Part shown: piece after piece, positions 54,736-64,000 of the stretch
How the letters are laid out: each line of letters begins with the position of its first letter
Position numbering within the stretch: the first letter of the stretch is position 1
Source: Morinoia aosen
Taxonomy: Eukaryota > Arthropoda > Malacostraca > Amphipoda > Talitridae
Assembly: GCA_030386875.1 (NCBI GenBank)
Contig: CM059576.1
Coordinates: forward strand, 14,078,058-14,142,057
DNA length: 64,000 bases
Direction of reading: 5' to 3'
Notes under the pieces: generated by a model
What the model saw: only the letters and a program-made list of their open reading frames with translations
The model's database searches: none
What the model was told of the DNA's origin: nothing
Program-made: the position numbers and the translations under genes

Positions 54736-55994
54736 TAGTAAATATGATTAAGTTCCTTGGAATTTTCCTCGTTTTTAAATTCATCAAGTTGCGATTAAAG
54801 CAATCAACTGACCCGTTCAGATGTATTCAACTGTAAGATTGTTCGGGAATTGTTCAAACATCTTAACATAAAAGAAAAATACAAGATCCGTTATGAACGG
54901 CGACATACTTGCTAAATTAAAATAAAGTCTTAGCTTCGGAATACATGACGATTTACGAGCTAAATTAAAATAGAATTTTCAGCTACTTCTATATTAAATT
55001 CACAAAAACTTTCAAATGCAGTTTCAACTTTATTAAATTGGTTTGGTTTTTGTTAGCCTGTCACATACTTTAGGAAATGAACATTAGGTCAAACTATATA
55101 GGTTTTAGTCATAAAAGTATAATAATTTTATGTCGCTACAGGGTTTAACTATTCATGCTACAGAGCTTTCAGTTATGACCGTTCTTAACTCAACGGGAAT
55201 TCAAAGTAGTGAATTCAGTTAGCGGGCCTGATTAAACGCTATAATTCAACAGTTAGCTACCTAATTTAGTATGTATGAATAGGCTCTTTATTTGATTAGA
55301 AGTACGCACAGCCCGTCAAAAATGGCGGGATTCACTAACTTTCTTGAACAAATTTTCCAAATGTGATGCCCAACGAATGTATTCATCTTAACAGCACACG
55401 CAATGAAAAAAATTCTTGTACTTGCGCACTGGTGAAACTCGTATCACAGATACGATCACTATAACTCTCCTCACAAAGAAAATGGAAGAAGCGAGCTCCA
55501 AATAAACCAAGGGTGTTATTGGATAGCAGCAGGACCCGTGGAGATTCCATGGACAATGTCATCGTTAAGCGGACCCGAGAAAAAATTCTGTCAGTATTAC
55601 CTAACCTGTGCTAACCTAGCCTATCCTAATCTAAGCTAACCAATCCTATCCTAACAAAACCTATCCTGATAAAATGTCAAATATTTAAATGCATGGAAAC
55701 GTCATCTTTTAATGTTACACTGAGGAATTCGGTATCCATGATACCTCAAACTCACACAACCTATGTTTCTTCAGAAGCGGACACCGAATAAATATAGAAA
55801 TAAGCACCCGAAATGTATAATTAGGTTACATACTCTCGCTTTCATGATTTATGACCTCCATTTTAATGAAAAAATTCGTATTATTGGAAAGTATCGGTAA
55901 AGTATCGGCCGGATTTTGCCGATACCGATACCACTAAAAATGGCCAATACTGCCGATACCGATACCGATACATCGGTACATCACTACAAATGAT

Positions 55995-56055
55995 CATGAT
56001 GTGGATGACAACGATGAAATGGCAGTGGATGTAGAAAGAGAAATACAGTAGTACT
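55995..56055 (+). pseudogene. outer hAT transposase, extreme C-terminus
   Basis: Continuation of the 51,790-52,182 frame after the inner element: about 18 acidic codons and then a stop. Confidence 0.6.
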
Positions 56056-56458
56056 GTAGTATAGCAGTCTAGTCTTGAAGACAGAGAGAGAATTCAGAAG
56101 TCTCTATACCCTCAAATAGTCAACCTGCATTTGTTTGTTAGTTTTTGTTTTTTACTTTGGAAATGGAACTCATGGAAATGTCCCTCGAGTTTTTTTTGTG
56201 ATCAGGGTTTTTCTTATTTTATTTTTATAAGGGTGTTTTTTTCCCAATATTTATTGTCATAAGTCATGCAAATGCCTTGGACAAATTTTTGACAATATAA
56301 ATATTTAGCTCATTTTGATCCTATAAGCTTGAAAACAAGTGAAATTTAAATAGCACTAATAAAACCCAAAAAAGCCCCAAAAAACCCACTACTTAGTGGG
56401 TGTTTTAGGTATTTTTTGGGGGGCTTTTTTTGGGTGGGTTTTTTATGTGCCAACCCTG

Positions 56459-57182
56459 CCAAACACCCCACCTCTTGAACATCTCATCCCCACTTTTATT
56501 CGAATTTACCCTCAATTTCCACTTTTCACACACTCTACCAAACTCTGCAACCAGCCTCCTCAGTTTTTCCTCTGAATCAGCCACAAGCACTGTATCATCT
56601 GCAAACAACAGCTGATACACTTCCTAAAACATACCGTTTTGTCCCGCCCAGTGCACACTTTTTCCCAACACTCAGGCATTCACTTCTCTTACCACACCAT
56701 CCATAAACAAATTTAATCACCATGGCGACATCACACATCCCTGTCTCACACCTGTCACAACTGGGAACCATTCACTCACCTCATTCCCTACTCTCACACA
56801 TGCTCTGCTATAATGTAGAAACTCTTGATAACATTCAACAGTCTCCCACCCACTCCACACAAGCTTACCACTTGCCATAGAGCCTCACGATCCACTCTGT
56901 CAAACTCCTTCTCTAGATCCATAAATGCCCAATATACAATTTTTCCCTTAAATAAGTATTTTTCATTCACGTGCTTCACAGCAAACATTTGATCCACATA
57001 ACCTCTACCACACCTAAAACCATACTGTTCTTCAGCAAGCACACAATCCATCAACACTCTCACTCTTCCAATTAAAACTCTTCCATACAGCTTCCCAACA
57101 GCACTCAGTAGACTTATACCCCTAGAATTACTCCACTCATACCTGTCACCTTTCCCCTTGTACAACGGAACTACACACGTAT
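56459..57182 (-). pseudogene. non-LTR RT core, with FADD catalytic block
   Basis: Starting at the LTR-element boundary: CVVPLYKGKGDR, GISLLSAVGKLYGRVL, EEQYGFRCGRG, FMDLEKEFDRVDR (RT block A; a Glu replaces the usual Ala or Lys-Ala before FD), then after a degraded stretch YQLLFADDTVLVADS (block C) and WKLRVNSNKS. The frame changes between about 56,620 and 56,794. Confidence 0.9.
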
Positions 57183-58318
57183 TGTTGTGATTCTACCCAC
57201 GATGCATATAAAAAAATTTTGATCGTTCGAAACGAGGGACGCCTCAACATATTCGAAATGATCCAAAGCAGCCAGAGAGAGAGGCCGTGTGCCACAGGAA
57301 CGGTTATCCGCGAGTCGTGCTAAGTAGTTATTCTTCCCTCCTTTCTATATCTACTCTACGTCGACTCCAAGATCGCGGGGGAAGCAAGGACGTCAACTGA
57401 ACTAAGAAGCTGCCGGATACCAACACGAAAGAGATTCTTCACTGTTATTTCTGTCATTATTCAATAGCCCATGTTAATAAGATCATTTGTACGATTAGCG
57501 AGAATTAATGTTTCCCTTTGCTTATATAATTCAACACGCTAGAGTCAAACATAACCGCTTGGTTGAGGAATAATCTATATTGAGATTGCAATGTAAGCTT
57601 TCGCTCTGAGTAGGGCATGAGAGCAGACGAACGCTAGGGTAAGTGCTCAGTGCAGGGGAACAGGCAGTACGCCCGAGACCGCCTTGAGAGAGAGTGCTTT
57701 GTCACATCTTGAACGCCTGCCTTTCAGGGCTAGGCATTGTTTCTCCTTTGAAATGTGCATACCAGGTGATTCCGTATACCTGTTAAATTAAAGTAATTAA
57801 TAAATGTCTCGGCGCATACACACGATATAGCTATCTTCCGGAACCCAAATTAAGATAAGTCCATCCTGACGTATACCCTATAAGAGTATCCTCATGTCCT
57901 CCTCTGTGCGTAGGGTTATCGTTGTCACGCCTTAAGCATTCACTTGTAAATGTTTTGCCTTCAGTATATATATCTAAAATGTTAATTGAAATGTAACTTA
58001 GTGCGTTAGGTTTACTTGTATTTGAGAACGTCAATTTCATGTAACGAGAATAGATAATAAATATCGATGTGTCATTTCGTATAATTACCTGCTAATTAGA
58101 AAGGTGAATTATCATTATCTGTGGAGAGGTAGTCCACGCTACCAATTTATATTGATCTGTCACTTATTCATTAATTAAATTTGCAGACATTGAAAAGTCC
58201 CAGTTTATCTTCGCTAACCTAAAATAAAAGAGTGTGATCTTCAATCACGACCATCAAAAGAGAGCTAAAAGGACGAAAAGAAAAGAAAGAATGACGTCAG
58301 GAAAAGAGCTCCATAACA
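57183..58318 (+). repeat. 5' LTR of the 57-63 kb element
   Basis: Pairs with 61,962-63,089. The start TGTTGTGATTCTAC aligns with TGTCATGGTTCTGC of the solo LTR in the Gypsy gag, and the 3' section (GACATTGAAAAGTC near 58,189) aligns too. Confidence 0.88.
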
Positions 58319-61300
58319 AATGGTAACAGCGAACGTGGGATCAAATCTTAAAAATCTTAAATATCGTATTACCGCCTCTGTCAGAGACCGCTTAACTATA
58401 TCGTCACGCTACCTATGCTACCTATACCTATGCAAATAAAAATAAAGCTCGTGCCTACATAAAATAAATTAAATAAACCTCCAGCAGATCTTGATAATTT
58501 CATCTCCACGTTAGGATATATGTGTAATCTATCTAATATTTCATGTACGTGTATGCTAAAACTCTAATTCATTTCTGTGAACCCATTATCGCTATGCGTT
58601 TATTTTACTTTCTATCTCATTTCTGTGAAACCATTTACCATGCATTTACAATTTACCATTTACGTGTGAACCTTATTTGATGACTAATTAAAAGTTATTT
58701 CATGTATCAACCATTAACAGGTGTGCATTGATCATTACGTATCAATTCTTTTAATATGTCAAACCGTTTGAATATGAGGAATATGATAATATGAATTTAC
58801 CTTCTGATCCAAAAGCATTCAATTACTAAAGGCCAATTTGACAACATGAATCATTCAATTAATTACGATGCGGGATAACTGCACTCCAATGATTTATGTG
58901 AAAATTATGATATACCATATAAATTTCTCCAGTTTACCATATAACTCTCTTTCATGACTCTAGACGGACGCTATTTTGCCATTTTGTTTTTGATTTGTGC
59001 TGAACAAGTTCACGTGCTATTCATTTTAAACTCTGAATCTCCGTATCGCAAAAAATTTACACCTATAAAATAAACAATAAATTGAAACTTTCCTTTAAAT
59101 TTGACTTATAAGTGACATTCAGTAAGTCATCTACTCAAAATTCGATCATATTTATACGCAAAAGAAAATTCATTTTAGAAGTAAACTTCATTTAGTCAGA
59201 AAATATTTACACGATTAAAATTCACATTCTTATAATTATCATAGATGTTATAATACTAAGTCTATGGCAACCTTTTCATTCAGATGTCCGTGTGTGGATT
59301 ACGATTTCAATGTACTATTTTGACCATGTATTTTACCCATATAATCATCATGAATGTTGCTTGAATGTACGTGGTGAGATGAGATGAAATTTCTAGCCCA
59401 ACTGTATGGTGTGCGTGTGGTATTCAGAAGCCTGAGCTCGAGGTGTTTTGAAACCAACTCCATAAACATCGCTTAGCTTGAGGCAGCTGCAACCTCGCAC
59501 CCTCACTCTCCATCCCTCGCTCTCTCATTCTCTTGATTGTGCTTTCTCTCTAGCGTTCGTATCTCAACGGTATCATGAATTCTACCTTGCTCGACAGCTT
59601 TTTTTCTCGACAATTATATTGCGTTGCACTGAGAAACTTAGAGGATAAACTTTGAACTTAGTATTGATAAATCTTTAGTGTTTCGTTAACGTTGTAGGTG
59701 TGGTGATGTAACATTTATCATTCTGCCACGTAACCAACTCTAGTGAAATATATAAGAAAATTTGAAAAAATTTTCCTTAAGTCTGACCTTATGAATGATT
59801 AAAATTAAATTCATCAAATTATCTTTTGAAATTCAATCAGGTTCTACTCTAAAAGAAATTCATCTAGAAGTGAATTTACTCAATTAGAATAACGTTTTCG
59901 CGTTACTAACATCTTACTCCGACATGCAGTTTCACACGCTCATATATCTCGTATATGGTAGAAGTGATTATGCTGAGAACATTTATTTTATTCATTCTGA
60001 TGTTCGTGTCTAATTTTAATTTCAATGTATTGTTTTAACCATGTAATTGTAATGAACGTTTGCCTGGATGTTTTGGAGTGAGGGAATGTATGTTGAGGTG
60101 AGACTGCGTGAAGGGAGTCGCGATGTGAAAGGGTGCGCTCAAGCTCGAGCCAACACAACGTTCCTGTTGTTTCAAAACACACTACCTTCACCCCCCCCCC
60201 CCCCCCCTTCTAGCTCCAATCCTCGGACCCTCGGCTTGCTCCCTCCTTCGCTTTCGTACACTCGCCGTTTTTTTTAAACACTACTTTCATAAGCAATTTT
60301 ATTACACTGAATTACTCGATAATTTGAACTTAGGATATATTACTTGATGACCTAAATTTTGATGTATTATTATAAACATGTGATAGATAATGGCGTGAGT
60401 GTATAATAGTTTCATTCATTCAAAAATTTGAATTTACACGTAATATAAAAATTTTTTTTCGTTAACTAACACGACCTGAAGGTATTGGGTCATGCTTTAT
60501 GCACATAAAAATACTTCTCTGAAATCGGATGATAGTGCCAAATATCAGCGTCATGTGATTTTAAATGAAGAATTATCTCATCATCAGGATAATGGAATTT
60601 GTAACAAATTTAAAATTTGATCATTATAAAGACACCCTTGATATTAATCTAATCGCAGGAGTACTTTGTCATTCGACGTACTCAACGTGAATGTAATACT
60701 AGAGGAATTCTGTTTCTCTCTCTACGAAATGCATTGGAGTATAGAGTCATAAGCTAACAGTGGAAATAGGTTTAAGCTCAATGTCCTCTTTGTAAGCACA
60801 GAAGGGTGGAATGAGACGAGATGCTTGGGTATATGTCTGTATGTGATGGAAGCTTGTCTGGAACGAATGAAATAACAAGGCCACCAAATAACCATGCAAT
60901 GAAATTTCAGCTGTCGGTCGGTGCGTTGCGGCCAGCGGTGCCTTAAGGCCAGAGGCAGCACTCCACCTGCACCACTGAGTCACCACAGTCCCAGCTCACA
61001 AGCACAATGCCACAGCCCACACTCATGGCAGGCTTCGCATTCACGTGGTCCGCGCTACGTGTCGACGTGGCTCGGACATGGATATGGCAGCGACGACGCA
61101 ACAACGGGGCATTGGCGGCAACAACACGCCGACGAGCTCAACACCCAATCTCGAAGAAAATGTCGTAGAAAATTGCCCGCTCAGACGCTGCACGGCAACA
61201 CTTCAGCAACAAGAACAGTCTAAGCTCAAAGCACGAACGCGAGGAAAATGACGAGAGAAAACATCCGCCAGCTGACTGGGTCAACTACTTTAAAAATTTC

Positions 61301-61961
61301 TACGAAGATGCTTAAGAACCGCGGAACCTTAGTCTAGACGACGTCCGATGAGAAGAGGAAGGAAACCAACTACAACGAAGCTACAGGATCTACCAGTGCG
61401 TGGACAACAAGGGAAAATACAACTGCAAAGATTATTGGTGATCTTCTTGCGACATCGACGTAACTTCGTGGCTGTTTAAAAGAAGTCTACGGGACTCAAA
61501 AATCAAACCCCATCACGAAGAAAATCGTGTATGATAAGGCGCAATTAAAATGACATTCTCAAAAACAGGTATTGTGAAGATAAATTTAAAATCTTTCCTT
61601 AGGGATGCTGCTGAAGTATGATCACGGCGACCGAGACTAAAATTGTCCCGAGTCATTATTGGAATCTTCATCCCAATGAATATCTTCTAGAGGTATTCTG
61701 CGAGCTGGAGAAGCCTTTGCTTCGTTCTGCGGAGATCATCGTTTGCCGAAAACGTACGTAGGACAAAGCCGTGTTTGAAGACTTTGTTTCAGAGTTTGTC
61801 ACATGAACAAATTCAGTAATCGCTGCCGTAAAATCATCACAGCTGGATTGCGTGGATATTAAAAAAAAGGATCTGACTTATCAACGTTTTCCTCTACCAC
61901 GGCAGGCAAAAGCTGTAGAGAAAGTCAACGATCAGGAGATCGTCTTCTTCAATAACAACGA
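58319..61961 (+). other. LTR-element interior, no recognisable polyprotein
   Basis: AT-rich from 58.3 to 60.8 kb with a homopolymer of about 18 Cs at 60,190-60,208. 60,920-61,330 is more GC-rich and contains small frames (MDMAATTQQ near 61,078) that could be a gag relic. 61,560-61,900 has a further short codon-like stretch. No domain was recognised. Confidence 0.5.
58321..58345 (+). promoter_or_regulatory. possible primer-binding site
   Basis: TGGTAACAGCG, two bases after the LTR end CCATAACA. The TGG start fits a tRNA CCA end. No tRNA is assigned. Confidence 0.5.
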
Positions 61962-63089
61962 GATTCTACCCACGATGCATACAAAAAAATTTTGATCGTT
62001 CGAAACGAGGGACGCCTCAACATATTCGAAATGATCCAAAGCAGCCAAAGAGACGCCGTGTGCCACAGGAACGGTTATCCGCGAGTCGTGCTAAGTAGTT
62101 ATTCTTCCCTCCTTTCCATATCTACTCTACGTCGACTCCAAGATCGCGGGGGAAGCAAGGACGTCAACTGACCTAAGAAGCTGCCGGATACCAACACGAA
62201 AGAGATTCTTCACTGTTATTTCTGTCATTATTCAACAGCCCATGTTAATTAGATCATTTGTACGATTAGCGAGAATTAATGTTTCCCTTTGCTTATATAA
62301 TTCAACACGCTAGAGTCAAACATAACCGCTTGGTTGAGGAATAATCTATATTGAGATTGCAATGTAAGCTATCGCTCTGAGTAGGGCGTGAGAGCAGACG
62401 ACCGCTAGGGTAAGTGCTCAGCGCAGGGGAACAGGCAGTACGCGCGAGACCGCCTTGAGAGAGAGCGCTTTGTCACATCTTGAACGCCTGCCTTTCAGGG
62501 CTAGGCATTGTTTCTCCTTTGAAATGTGCATACCAAGTGATTCCGTATACCTGTTAAATTAAAGTAATTAATAAATGTCTCGGCGCATACACACGATATA
62601 GCTATCTTCCGGAACCCAAATTAAGATAAGTCCATCCTGACGTATACCCTATAAGAGTATCCTCATGTCCTCCTCTGTGCGTAGGGTTATCGTTGTCACG
62701 CCTTAAGCATTCACTTGTAAACGTTTTGCCTTCAGTATATATATCTAAAATGTTAATTGAAATGTAACTTAGTGCGTTAGGTCTACTTGTATTTGAGAAC
62801 GTCAATTTCATGTAACGAGAATAGATCATAAATATGGATGTGTCATTTAGTATAATTACCTGCTAATTAGAAAGGTGAATTATCATTACCTGTGGAGAGG
62901 TAGTCCACGCTACCAATTTATATTGATCTGTCGCTTATTCATTAATTAAATTTGCGGACATTGAAAAGTCCCAGTTTATCTTCGCTAACCTAACATAAAA
63001 GAATGTGATCTTCAATCACGACCATCAAAAGAGAGCTAAAAGGACGAAAAGAAAAGAAAGAATGACGTCAGGAAAAAAGCTCCATAACA
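61962..63089 (+). repeat. 3' LTR of the 57-63 kb element
   Basis: Direct repeat of 57,189-58,318 with about ten scattered differences. The sequence before GATTCTACC (AACAACGA) does not match the left LTR start. The ORF at 62,602-62,829 is echoed at 57,831-58,040 only because of the repeat. Confidence 0.88.
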
Positions 63090-63622
63090 TGCTACTCCAA
63101 TCAACCGGCACTTTACTAGCCTCTAAACACACATTTAATAAACGTAACAACCATTCTACAACCACATTTCCTTTCTTTAGGTATTCAACCGTGCAGCTAT
63201 CCATACTTGGAGCTTTCCCATTTTTTATTTCATCCACCGCACTTTTCACCTCTGCACTTCTTATTTGACTTCTATTCACTTCACCAAACACAGGCATTCC
63301 ATTCTAACATCACTTCCAACAGCAACTACTCTTGCAACCCTATCGTCCCTCACGTTCAGCAGCTCCTCAAAATACTCCACCCATCTCTTTCTCACATCAC
63401 ACCCTCCACTAGCAGCCTACCATTTGCATCCTTCACTCTTGCCTCATTCTCCACCTGTCCTTTCCTAATTCTCTTCACTTCCTTCCAGAAAACCTTTCTC
63501 TCCATGATATCCTCTCCCAACTTCCTCCCCCATTCCTCATCCACCACCCTCTTTGCTCTCCTTACCATTCTTTATACCTCTTTCTTCCTCTCCTTATACT
63601 CTTCAAAATTTTGCTGGTTGCC
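63090..63622 (-). pseudogene. non-LTR RT, N-terminal blocks
   Basis: VKSAVDEIKNGKAPSMDSCT is the start of the RT domain (consensus GKAPGxDG), followed by VVEWLLRLLNVCLEASKVP and VDWSS at the LTR-element boundary. Upstream frames (about 63,300-63,620) read as the pre-RT linker with a stop and frame changes. Confidence 0.85.
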
Positions 63623-63997
63623 TCATTGCAGCCACCTTTTGAACGCCCCCCACTTTCTTCCCCCAGCTGCTCCTACTTCTCCATTCCACCATTCACTCCC
63701 CTTTCTAATCCCCCCTCCAACCTTCTTTACCCCACACACTTCCCTTGCACATTTTTCCACTGCATCTTTAAACAACTTCCATTCCCCTTCCACTCCACCC
63801 ACCTCACTTTCCTTCACCCTCCCATACTCTACTTTCATCTTCTGATACTCAAACTCACGCTCAGAATCATGCAACTTGCTTACATTTAACACCTCCCTTC
63901 CACTCCTCCTTTTTACATCTCCCCACATTTGACTTACTCTCAACTTTCCTTCCACCAAGTAATGAACCAAAATCTCATTCATCTCACCACGGAACAC
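63623..63997 (-). pseudogene. non-LTR element, region between endonuclease and RT
   Basis: A 124-residue ORF containing YLVEGKLRVSQMWGDVKRRS, FKDAVEKCAREVCGVKKVGG and KGSEWWNGEV. The GSEWWNGEV block is a usual landmark between the AP endonuclease and RT of these elements. It continues past the window edge, where the endonuclease should lie. Confidence 0.75.
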
Positions 63998-64000
63998 ATG

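Larger units (their letters stand above)
52183..55986. mobile_element. fold-back hAT-like element, 3.8 kb, TSD CAAATGAT
   Basis: CAAATGAT lies at 52,175-52,182 and 55,987-55,994. Ends are TAGTGATGTACCGAT and its complement ATCGGTACATCACTA. Beyond the termini the arms stay inverted copies: left about 52,183-53,245, right about 55,300-55,986, the left longer by an extra ~390 bp (about 52,510-52,900). The terminal CGATACC repeats, TTAGG-like segment and GTATCTGTGATACGAG block occur in both arms. No transposase of its own is seen. The centre holds the Penelope-like pair. Confidence 0.88.
50606..56458 (+). mobile_element. outer hAT transposon, 5.85 kb, TSD CCAAACAC
   Basis: Ends are CAGGGATGG (left) and CCAACCCTG (right), complementary at 8 of 9 positions. 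CCAAACAC lies at 50,598-50,605 and 56,459-56,466. The sub-terminal regions are rich in GGGTTTTTT and AAAACCC runs, typical of this hAT group. It interrupts the RT gene between the FADD block and the C-terminus. It contains an R1 copy, a transposase remnant and the inner fold-back element. Confidence 0.92.
57183..63089 (+). mobile_element. coding-poor LTR element (LARD-like), 5.9 kb
   Basis: Direct repeats of about 1,130 bp at both ends are roughly 99% identical by eye. The left starts TGTTGTGATTCT and both end CCATAACA. A primer-binding-site-like TGGTAACAGCG follows the left LTR. It splits the RT coding sequence between VPVDWS and CVVPLYK. The 3.6-kb interior has no RT, protease or integrase. 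I see no clean target duplication (GTAT against TGCT), and the first six bases of the right LTR do not match the left, so the copy may be recombinant. Confidence 0.8.
49740..64000 (-). mobile_element. non-LTR retrotransposon, split by two large insertions
   Basis: Minus-strand pieces in polymerase order: pre-RT region (63,623-63,997), RT start (63,090-63,297), RT core (56,794-57,182), catalytic FADD block (56,459-56,620), C-terminal part (49,900-50,605). Interruptions are a LTR element (57,183-63,089) and a hAT (50,606-56,458). The 5' end lies beyond the window. The exact 3' end is not visible; coding similarity fades near 49,900. Clade not assigned; the YGAESW and WFGHVERM tail suits RTE/CR1-like groups. 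Frames shift repeatedly, so it is dead. Confidence 0.85.

Noticed and set aside
60190-60208. Run of about 18 Cs, considered as a polypurine tract of the LTR element
   Set aside because: It is 1.7 kb away from the 3' LTR, and a polypurine tract must abut the LTR.
63207-63845. 212-residue plus-strand ORF
   Set aside because: Antisense shadow of the non-LTR element coding on the minus strand; composition is low complexity (Ser/Pro/His/Phe).

Overview
The window reads as insect or other arthropod nuclear DNA: AT-rich, intron-containing, with degenerate TTAGG-type tracts and a dense mixture of retrotransposons and DNA transposons. I see only one plausible host gene. Nearly everything else that codes is a transposable element or a remnant of one. 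There are no operons, CRISPR arrays or bacterial features, and no functional RNA gene that I can support.

Layout. Positions 1-6,100 hold a diverged tandem repeat, a 26-bp minisatellite, one copy of a dispersed ~360-bp repeat (called R1 here), a tRNA-derived SINE and a probable hAT remnant. Positions 6,150-18,000 hold two diverged copies of a ~1.7-kb segment (6.15-7.92 and 16.3-17.96 kb). Between them lie a PIF/Harbinger-like element with a MADF-domain ORF, a large broken palindrome (8.06-12.6 kb) and a small inverted repeat resembling a Penelope-like 3' end. A hAT element with intact 8-bp target duplications occupies 18,432-20,517.

The host gene is a C2H2 zinc-finger gene on the minus strand. 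Exon 1 is 28,704-28,815, exon 2 is 26,335-26,456, and a terminal exon of about 2.4 kb (21,517-23,914) carries 18 tandem 29-residue fingers. A decayed mariner copy lies upstream at 30.07-31.46 kb.

Positions 35,684-47,519 are one young, structurally complete Ty3/Gypsy retrotransposon on the minus strand, 11.8 kb long. It has 1,258-bp LTRs, an ACTT target duplication, a primer-binding site and a polypurine tract. Its gag and pol overlap and are joined by a textbook -1 frameshift signal. Pol has an unusual order: protease, RT, RNase H, OTU-like domain, a second aspartic-protease-like domain, integrase. The copy is dead: gag is split by a 1,400-bp solo LTR, and integrase has a frameshift and a stop.

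Positions 49,740-64,000 are a four-level nest. A minus-strand non-LTR retrotransposon is split by a 5.85-kb hAT (50,606-56,458) and by a 5.9-kb coding-poor LTR element (57,183-63,089). The hAT transposase is itself split by a 3.8-kb fold-back element (52,183-55,986). That element encloses a head-to-head pair of Penelope-like 3' ends with GIY-YIG fragments and hammerhead-ribozyme-like motifs. The solo LTR inside the Gypsy gag appears to belong to the same family as the LTR element at 57-63 kb.
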